Assembly (NCBI RefSeq): GCF_034675905.1
Contig: NZ_JAUCCV010000010.1
Location: 558,001 to 622,000 of the forward strand
DNA from: Castellaniella sp034675905
GTDB lineage: Bacteria > Pseudomonadota > Gammaproteobacteria > Burkholderiales > Burkholderiaceae_B
Direction of reading: 5' to 3'
Length of the DNA stretch: 64,000 nucleotides
Of this stretch, positions 58,306-64,000 are shown one piece after another. Each line of letters opens with the position of its first letter. The stretch's first letter is position 1. A program made the translations under genes and the position numbers. The notes under the pieces were generated by a model. The model was not told the DNA's origin, searched no databases, and was given only the letters and a program-made list of their open reading frames with translations.

Positions 58306-59498
58306 AGCACGAACCGGGGCACGGCGTCATCCGATGTGCGTTCACCCAGAATCAGCATGTCACCCTCGGCAAGGCCCGTGACGATTTCCGCCGCCTGGCG
58401 GTCACGCGCACCGATCTGCACCGGGCGCCAGACTGCGCGGCCGTCCTGCAGTACCCGCACCCGATACTCCTGCGCCCTGCCCTCGCCCGCCGGGCGCAGG
58501 GCCGCCAGCGGCGCCAGCACGACGTCATCGGCCTGGCGGGTGACAAAGGCGACCTGGGCGCTCATCCTGGGCAGCAACACGCGATCGGCATTGGGGACAT
58601 CGAACAACACGGTATAGAAGACCGCTTTGGCGCCGCCGGAGGACACCGACGGCGCACCGCCCGGCTCATCGCCCTGCCCCATGCCCGGCATGGGCAGCAC
58701 CTGCCGCACGACGCCGCGCCACTGCCGGCCATCCTGCGCCAGCGTGACGAACGCCGCCTCCATGCCCACGCGCAAACGCCGCACATCCGCCTCGGACACC
58801 TGGGTCCAGACGGTCATCATCGACAGATCCGCCACGCGCAACAGATTCGGCGTCTGATAGGCGGCGTTCAGCGTCTGCCCGGGGCGCGCATCCAGCGATA
58901 CGACGGTGCCTGCAATCGGCGCATAGATCCGGCTGTAGCCAAGCCGGGCTTCATCGCCCTGCAATGCGGCACGGGTGCGGCGAATGTCCGCCTGGATCCG
59001 ACGCACCACTGCTGCCGCCGCCAGCAGGCCGGCGCGCGCCACATCCACGTCATGAGCCGGCGTCGCACCAACCTGCAGCAGACGCTGCTGGCGTCTGAAA
59101 CCGGCTTGCGCCAGCTCGGCGGCAGCCTTGGCCTCGTCGAGCTGGGCATGCAGGGCATCCAGCGATGCACGGCCCGCATCCACGGCGGCCTGCTGGACGG
59201 AGGCATCGATTTCCACCAGCAGTTGCCCGGCAACCACGGTATCCCCCGGCTGCACATGTATCTTTTGAATCTGACCGGACACCTGCGCCCCCACGTCCAC
59301 ATAATGCCGGGGCCGCAGCGTGCCCAGCGCATTCACGGTGGCGCGGATCGTCCCGCGCTCGACCGGCGCCGTCGTATACGCGGGCGGCGCCGGGCGGCTC
59401 GCCCAGACGGCAGTGGCTGCCGCAATGGACGCCAGCAGCCAGCAGCCCAGCACACGCCAGCGCCGCACGGCCTCAGCAGCGCCCATGGCGCTTCCCAC
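58302..59498 (-). CDS. MacA/PvdR-type periplasmic adaptor protein
   Basis: A membrane-fusion protein of 398 residues. One N-terminal membrane anchor (VLGCWLLASIAAATAVWA), then lipoyl half-motif YVDVGAQVSGQIQKIHVQPG, a coiled-coil hairpin (residues about 105-175), second lipoyl half with IYAPIAGTVVSLDARPGQTL, and beta-barrel domain. It lies 9 bases downstream of the YncE-like gene and overlaps the MacB gene by 4 bases. ATGs at residues 1 and 5 are both plausible starts. Together with MacB and an unlinked TolC-type channel it would form a tripartite pump. Confidence 0.88.
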   Translation of the reverse strand: MGSAMGAAEAVRRWRVLGCWLLASIAAATAVWASRPAPPAYTTAPVERGTIRATVNALGTLRPRHYVDVGAQVSGQIQKIHVQPGDTVVAGQLLVEIDASVQQAAVDAGRASLDALHAQLDEAKAAAELAQAGFRRQQRLLQVGATPAHDVDVARAGLLAAAAVVRRIQADIRRTRAALQGDEARLGYSRIYAPIAGTVVSLDARPGQTLNAAYQTPNLLRVADLSMMTVWTQVSEADVRRLRVGMEAAFVTLAQDGRQWRGVVRQVLPMPGMGQGDEPGGAPSVSSGGAKAVFYTVLFDVPNADRVLLPRMSAQVAFVTRQADDVVLAPLAALRPAGEGRAQEYRVRVLQDGRAVWRPVQIGARDRQAAEIVTGLAEGDMLILGERTSDDAVPRFVL

Positions 59499-59507
59499 GA
59501 GCAGGAA

Positions 59508-60668
59508 TCACTGCAGCGCGATCCGCACGACACTTTCCATGCCATCTGCACGATAGGCGGGATGCTTGTCATCGTGCGGACCCTTGATCGTCGCAAACAG
59601 GGCCTGACCATCCGCCGACAGCGCCAAACTGTTCGGATGCGCCGGCAGGTCGTAGCGGGTCTTCACGGCATAGGTCGTCGCATCGATCACGGTGATGGCG
59701 CCGGTCCCCTGCGGGTGCTTGCGCGAAGCGCCCCGATTGCTCAGGTAGATCTCGCCGCGGATCGGGTTATACAGCACGTCCAGAGCGCTTTCACCGACCG
59801 GAACTGTCGCCAGAATGGCGCCGTTCGAGGTATCGAAGACCACCAGGCGGCCGCTATTGGCATCGGCGGCGAACAGGCGCGTGCCGGTGTCGTCCAGCGC
59901 GATGTTCACCAGGAAAGGCTCCGCGCCGTCCACGGCGAACCGGCGCAGCACCTTGCCGCTGTCCGGGTCGACGACCGTCACGCCGTATTCGCCACCCTGG
60001 CCGATGTACAGACGATTTGCAGCGGGGTCATAAGCGGCGCCGGCTGGCCATTTGCGCAGGCCGGTCAAGGTATGCAGGATGGCGCCGCGCTTCAGGTCCA
60101 CGATCCAGACCTTGCCATCGGCGCCGGGGTTGGTGGCGAACAGGCGCTTGCCCGACGCATCCAGCACGATCTGACGCACATGTTCGGTACGGCCCTTGGC
60201 GTCGGTCAACCCCAATCGGTAGCTCACCGACTGCCCGGCCTTCAGGTCTATTCCCTGGACGGCGCCATTCAAGGTATTGCCCGCGTAAAGGATATCGGCC
60301 CGCGCATCGTATGCCAGCGCATAAGGCTTGCGCGCAGTCGGAATGACGGCGCGGGTTTCCAGGGTATCGGGGTCAAGACGATAGATCGTCCCGCCCTGAG
60401 AGGCATCAAAACTGCTGCCGGACGAGGCCACAAACACACTGCCGTCGGCCACGACCAGTTCATACAGCCCAGGAGCCAGGTCGCGGCGCAGCACGGCTTG
60501 CTGCGCCGGCGTTTGGGTCTGTGTCTGCGCGCTCAGGCCGGCCTTGTCCGGCTGTCCGCCTGGCGCAGCGCAGGCAGCCAGGACGCTGCACAGGACAAGC
60601 GGGCCCAGGCGGGCGGACACGCGCCCAGCCGAGGGAAGACGGAATCGGGTAAATCGAGTGTGCATCAT
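59508..60668 (-). CDS. YncE-like beta-propeller lipoprotein
   Basis: A 386-residue periplasmic beta-propeller of the YncE/YVTN repeat type. I take the ATG at 60668, which has AGGA six bases upstream; a more distal ATG at 60683 has none. The signal peptide ends in a lipobox LCSVLAAC, so it is probably a lipoprotein. Repeats include GKRLFATNPGADGKVWIVDL, NRLYIGQGGEYGVTVVDPDS and GTRLFAADANSGRLVVFDTS. In E. coli, yncE lies next to the TonB receptor gene yncD (pqqU), the same association as here. Its role in iron uptake is unproven. It lies 40 bases after the receptor gene. Confidence 0.85.
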   Translation of the reverse strand: MMHTRFTRFRLPSAGRVSARLGPLVLCSVLAACAAPGGQPDKAGLSAQTQTQTPAQQAVLRRDLAPGLYELVVADGSVFVASSGSSFDASQGGTIYRLDPDTLETRAVIPTARKPYALAYDARADILYAGNTLNGAVQGIDLKAGQSVSYRLGLTDAKGRTEHVRQIVLDASGKRLFATNPGADGKVWIVDLKRGAILHTLTGLRKWPAGAAYDPAANRLYIGQGGEYGVTVVDPDSGKVLRRFAVDGAEPFLVNIALDDTGTRLFAADANSGRLVVFDTSNGAILATVPVGESALDVLYNPIRGEIYLSNRGASRKHPQGTGAITVIDATTYAVKTRYDLPAHPNSLALSADGQALFATIKGPHDDKHPAYRADGMESVVRIALQ

Positions 60669-60708
60669 GCAAATTCCTTTCATGACAAATGATGAGGGGC
60701 GCGGGATC

Positions 60709-63156
60709 TTAGAAACGCATGTCCAGGCCCAGGCGAAAGGCGCGCGGCGCGCCGTAATAGGTCGAGCCCGGATCGGGGTGGTAGTAGGTGTCGAACACGT
60801 TGTAGACGTTCAGGCGAGCCGAGACATCGCGGCTGATCTGGTAGCGCGCCATCAGGTCCACCACGGCGTAGGCGTCCTGTTCAATGACGCGCTGGGCGCC
60901 CAGAGGATCCTTGAGCTGCGTATAGGCACGGCTCTGCCAGCGCACGCCGCCGCCCACGGTCAGGCCGTGGCCGATGCCAGGCCAGCGGTAGCTGGTAAAC
61001 AGTTTCGCGGTGTTCTGCGGCACGTTCGTGTTCAGCGTGAGACCATCCCGGTCCTGAGCCAGGGAACGGGTGAAGCTGGCCGCCACCTGCCAGTTCGGCA
61101 GCACTTCGCCGGAGGCTTCCAGGTCGATACCGCGTGTGGTCGTGCCAGAGACCGCCTCGTAGGCCTGGCTACCGTCCGGAGCCTTCACGCCGGGCAGGGA
61201 AACTGCAAAATTGTCTTGCTGCACACGGAACAAAGCCGCCGATACATTCAGCCCGCCATTCAGCAGCTCACCCTTGGCGCCAACTTCGTAGCTGCGGCCC
61301 AGCAGAGGCTCCAGATATTCGCCATCGGGACCCTGGCTGTTCTGCGGCTTGAAGATATCCGTGTAGCTGGCATAGACCGACCACTCCTCGTTCAAGTCGT
61401 AGACGATGCCGGCATACGGGGTGAACTTGTCGGACTCGTGGCGATCCAGATGGACAGAAGGCGTACCGTTGTAGTAACTCGTGTCCTTGATGTTTTCCCA
61501 ACTGGTGATGCGCCCACCGATGATCAGCGACAGACGGTCGGTGGGTTTGAAGCGCGCTGTGGTGTAGGCGCTGCTCAGGTTTTCCCGGTTGACGATCTCG
61601 CCGGTGGCCGGATTGACGGGATCGCCCGGCGTCTGGCCGTTCCAGGTATAGATATTGTCGATGGCCTGCGACCAGCCAGGAAGGGTCTTGAACCAGAGGC
61701 TGTAAGGCGAAGTCTCGTCACGCGTACGCGACGCCGTGGCGCCGACCACCAGCTCATGCTCCCGCCCCAGCAAGGTAAAGGGTCCGGTGGCATAGACATC
61801 CAGAGAATTCTGCACGGGTTTGCCTGCCCAGCGCCCCGCCCACAGACCGACTCCGGCACCAGTGGCACGGTCGGGACTGCCGCTCAAGGCATAGCCCAGC
61901 ACTTCGTCATAGCGGTAGACGCTGTGCTCCAGGGTGCCCTTGACCTTCCAGTGGTTGTCGAAGCGATGTTCCAGCGAAGCAAACCATGTCTGGTTGTGGC
62001 GCCGGGAATAAGCCCATTCGGCAGCGGCGGACTTGGATCGGTCCCAGTCCGTGCGCCCGCCGTCCGTGTAGAACATGGGCAGGCCGCCGCGCGAATGGCC
62101 GGTGGCATCCTGATTCTGGAACAGAAAGCCCAGCGTCGCCAGGGTGCTGGGGCCCAGGTCGGCCTCGACAACGCCATATAGGGTCTTGCTGTGTTCCTGC
62201 AGGCGTTCCAGATACGAGCCGTTCTGCTGCCAAGCTGCGACCAGCCGGCCACGCACGGTGCCGGCCTCGTTCAGGGGCGAGGAGATGTCCGCCTCGGTCC
62301 GGTACAGATCCCAGGACCCGGTCTCGATGCTGGCGCGCGCCTGGAATTCACGTGTGGGCCGCTTGCGGATCAGATTGATCGTCGCGCCGGGCGCACCCAC
62401 GCCGCTCATCAGGCCATTGGCCCCGCGGATCACCTCGACACGGTCATAGGGCGCCATATCGGCGCTCTGGAAGATGCCCTTGTAGTTGCTGTAGACCTGA
62501 TTGACCCCATCGACCTGGTAGTTTTCCACCTGGAAGCCGCGCGCGTAGATCGGGCTGGTGTCCGAGCCCCGGTTGCCCGAGGTGTTCATCACCAGGCCCG
62601 GCGTGTTGTCCACCACATCCGCCAGCGAGGTCAGCCCCTGATCGTCCATGCGCTGACGCGTGATGACGCTGACGGATTGCGGCGTCTCGCGGATCGACAG
62701 GTTCAAGCGCGTGGACGAATTGCTGGCCTGCGCGGCATAGGACCCGGTGCCCTCGGTCGTGGGATCCAGGGCACCGCGCACGACGACCGGCTGCAGGACC
62801 TGCGCATCGCCAGCGGCGGCATCGCCCTGGCGCACGACGGTGTAGCGGTTCGGCCCAGTCTGTCTGGCCTCCAGGCCCGAGCCCTGCAGCAAACGGCTCA
62901 GGGCATCCGGGGCGGAATAGCTTCCCTGCAACGCCGGAGCGCGCCGGGTTTCAGCCAATGCGGTGGGGAACACGACTTGCAGCCCGGTCTGTGCTGCTAA
63001 GGCATTCAAGGCCTGATCCAGCGGCTGAGCGGGCAGATCCAGGCCCTGTACGGCGGCCTGCGCCCAAGCCCCGGCCACCCACGCCAGGCTGCCGGCCGCC
63101 AGCGCAGCGGAAATCGTTGCCACAGCCCCACGTCGGGACCTCCCAGAGGTCTTCAT
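60709..63156 (-). CDS. STN-domain TonB-dependent siderophore receptor (FpvA/FecA-type transducer)
   Basis: An outer-membrane transducer-receptor of 815 residues from the ATG at 63156, which has GGGAG eight bases upstream. After the signal peptide (to about GAWAQA) comes a secretin/TonB short N-terminal domain (LDLPAQPLDQALNALAAQTG, LLQGSGLEARQTGPNRYTVV), as in FpvA, FecA and FhuE. A plug with NTPGLVMNTSGNRGSD and VEVIRGANGLMSGVGAPGAT follows, then a barrel ending PRAFRLGLDMRF with terminal Phe. The STN domain together with the adjacent fecR implies surface signalling to an ECF sigma factor. The QDNFAVSLPG, SSYTDIFKPQ-like blocks match hydroxamate/pyoverdine-type receptors. Siderophore identity is unknown. 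Confidence 0.9.
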   Translation of the reverse strand: MKTSGRSRRGAVATISAALAAGSLAWVAGAWAQAAVQGLDLPAQPLDQALNALAAQTGLQVVFPTALAETRRAPALQGSYSAPDALSRLLQGSGLEARQTGPNRYTVVRQGDAAAGDAQVLQPVVVRGALDPTTEGTGSYAAQASNSSTRLNLSIRETPQSVSVITRQRMDDQGLTSLADVVDNTPGLVMNTSGNRGSDTSPIYARGFQVENYQVDGVNQVYSNYKGIFQSADMAPYDRVEVIRGANGLMSGVGAPGATINLIRKRPTREFQARASIETGSWDLYRTEADISSPLNEAGTVRGRLVAAWQQNGSYLERLQEHSKTLYGVVEADLGPSTLATLGFLFQNQDATGHSRGGLPMFYTDGGRTDWDRSKSAAAEWAYSRRHNQTWFASLEHRFDNHWKVKGTLEHSVYRYDEVLGYALSGSPDRATGAGVGLWAGRWAGKPVQNSLDVYATGPFTLLGREHELVVGATASRTRDETSPYSLWFKTLPGWSQAIDNIYTWNGQTPGDPVNPATGEIVNRENLSSAYTTARFKPTDRLSLIIGGRITSWENIKDTSYYNGTPSVHLDRHESDKFTPYAGIVYDLNEEWSVYASYTDIFKPQNSQGPDGEYLEPLLGRSYEVGAKGELLNGGLNVSAALFRVQQDNFAVSLPGVKAPDGSQAYEAVSGTTTRGIDLEASGEVLPNWQVAASFTRSLAQDRDGLTLNTNVPQNTAKLFTSYRWPGIGHGLTVGGGVRWQSRAYTQLKDPLGAQRVIEQDAYAVVDLMARYQISRDVSARLNVYNVFDTYYHPDPGSTYYGAPRAFRLGLDMRF

Positions 63157-63177
63157 CGGTTTCACTCCCTGAATCAA

Positions 63178-63194
63178 TAATGAGATTGAGAATT
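63178..63194. promoter_or_regulatory. Fur-like site before the STN-type receptor
   Basis: On the minus strand this reads AATTCTCAATCTCATTA, 14 of 17 identical to AATTATCATTCTCATTT of the site before the hemophilin operon. It lies about 20 bases before the receptor start, so binding would block translation-proximal promoter access. Confidence 0.55.
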
Positions 63195-63248
63195 GATCAA
63201 ATCAGAAGTGAAGACGTTCGGGCGCTGCCCGACATGGCAGATCCGTTA

Positions 63249-64000
63249 CTATTTTTTACTATTTGACCGCAGAAAGACCTGGGCCACCCCATCGGGCTGA
63301 CGCTCGATCCGCACCGGCAACACAGACGGCAGGCTGTCGATCAATGATTCAAGATCCCGGATCCGATACTCACCCGACAGGCGCAAGGCATCGGTATCCA
63401 CTGGCGGATCGCCCGCCCAGACAACCGGCGCGGGACGATAATGGCTCAAGGTGACCAACACGTCGGATAGCGGCGTGCCGTCAAAGCGCAACCGGCCCTC
63501 GCGCCAGGCCGTCTCGCGCTCCAACACCGGCACACTGGCCGGGACGGCGCGCAATGTGCCGACATCCGCCGCCTGCCCCGCATCCAGCACGGTCTGTCCC
63601 GCAGGGCTGGACACCTCTACCCGCCCCTGCAGAACGGCAACCTGGGCGCCGGCCGCATCGCGCCGCACGCGGAACACCGTCCCGATGTCACGAACGACGG
63701 CATCGCCCACGCGCACGCGCAGCGGCCGCCAGTTCTGCGCCACCGTCAGCACGACCTGACCGGCATCCAGACGCATGTCGCGGGTTCGCAGGCGCCACTG
63801 CATTGTCAACATGGACCGGCTATCCAAGGCGACGACCGTGCCATCCCTCGCCGTCCAGGCGCTGGGCGCCCCCGCCCCCACGGCGACCGTGCGTTCCCGC
63901 AGCACCGGATTCCAGGCCCATAGCCCCGCGCATAGAACCACACCGGCGCTTGCGATGGCTTGGCGCCGGCGCAGCCGCCGCTGGGCCGACTGGGCCTTGG
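63249..64000 (-). CDS. fecR: FecR-family anti-sigma/signal transducer (5' truncated by window edge)
   Basis: FecR-type proteins relay a signal from an STN receptor to an ECF sigma factor across the inner membrane. The frame is open to the right window edge, so the N-terminal cytoplasmic part is partly missing. Visible are a basic stretch (QRRLRRRQAIASAG), one membrane helix, the FecR domain (RDGTVVALDSRSMLTMQW, RDIGTVFRVRRDAAGAQVAV, LQGRVEVSSPAGQTVLDAGQ) and the C-terminal segment LRFDGTPLSDVLVTLSHYRP that contacts the receptor STN. The sigma-factor gene should lie just beyond the window. Confidence 0.88.
   Translation of the reverse strand, partial: KAQSAQRRLRRRQAIASAGVVLCAGLWAWNPVLRERTVAVGAGAPSAWTARDGTVVALDSRSMLTMQWRLRTRDMRLDAGQVVLTVAQNWRPLRVRVGDAVVRDIGTVFRVRRDAAGAQVAVLQGRVEVSSPAGQTVLDAGQAADVGTLRAVPASVPVLERETAWREGRLRFDGTPLSDVLVTLSHYRPAPVVWAGDPPVDTDALRLSGEYRIRDLESLIDSLPSVLPVRIERQPDGVAQVFLRSNSKK

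Noticed and set aside
1..64000. CRISPR array, rRNA genes, prophage or intact insertion sequence
   Set aside because: No regularly spaced repeats, no rRNA-like sequence, no phage structural genes, and no active transposase were seen. The only transposase-like protein lacks its catalytic residues.

Overview
The window is high-GC, tightly packed bacterial chromosome. Gene content and order (mreBCD-mrdAB next to gatCAB, metX-metW, hemE-priA, a Betaproteobacteria-type gshA, a brnT/brnA pair) suggest a betaproteobacterium of the order Burkholderiales, most likely family Alcaligenaceae. This placement is inferred from gene content; no rRNA gene is present. I found no CRISPR array, prophage or intact insertion sequence.

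Layout. 1-1888: end of ftsX and mutY. 1911-7598 (minus): the rod-shape cluster mreB-mreC-mreD-mrdA-rodA. 7853-11146: gatCAB, divergent from mreB. 11165-22013: housekeeping genes (pyrE, a DODA-type dioxygenase, a frameshifted exonuclease III, a small YjfB-like protein, an SBF-like transporter, ampG, metW-metX, a stand-alone LuxR-type HTH, gshA, a DapA-like aldolase, an unrecognised protein). 22094-23741: a small accessory island at the 3' end of a tRNA-Arg(CCG) gene, bounded by a copy of the tRNA end and carrying an orphan antitoxin and a DUF1778/GNAT toxin-antitoxin pair. 23942-32935: a membrane-anchored dihaem cytochrome c, a nitronate monooxygenase/enoyl-CoA hydratase operon, a small unknown protein under a repeat-rich promoter, rep, priA and hemE.

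33063-43767 is the most interesting stretch. It holds a hemophilin-type haem-uptake operon: a large TonB receptor, a Slam-dependent secreted haem-binding protein and the Slam translocator. A Crp/Fnr-family regulator follows, then a convergent operon of a NitT/TauT-type ABC importer with NnrS. Near-identical Fur-like sites, which also read as FNR/DNR-like sites, lie before all three units. 43770-53869: a degenerate receiver/Fis regulator, an alanine/sodium symporter, a VanX-type dipeptidase, pgi, a fadN-fadA-type beta-oxidation operon, a RAYT-like protein without its HUH catalytic residues, and brnT-brnA. 53876-64000 is a second iron block: a FepA-like receptor with a frameshifted C-terminus, and an operon fecR / STN-type TonB receptor / YncE-like lipoprotein / MacA / MacB that looks like a siderophore uptake and recycling unit.

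Two regulatory themes connect distant parts of the window. A family of Fur-like sites precedes every iron or haem operon. A perfect palindrome built on TTCAAACGATCGTTTGAA precedes both the nitronate monooxygenase operon and the beta-oxidation operon 27 kb away. Two genes, xth and the FepA-like receptor, carry apparent single-base frameshifts that should be checked against raw reads before they are treated as biological.
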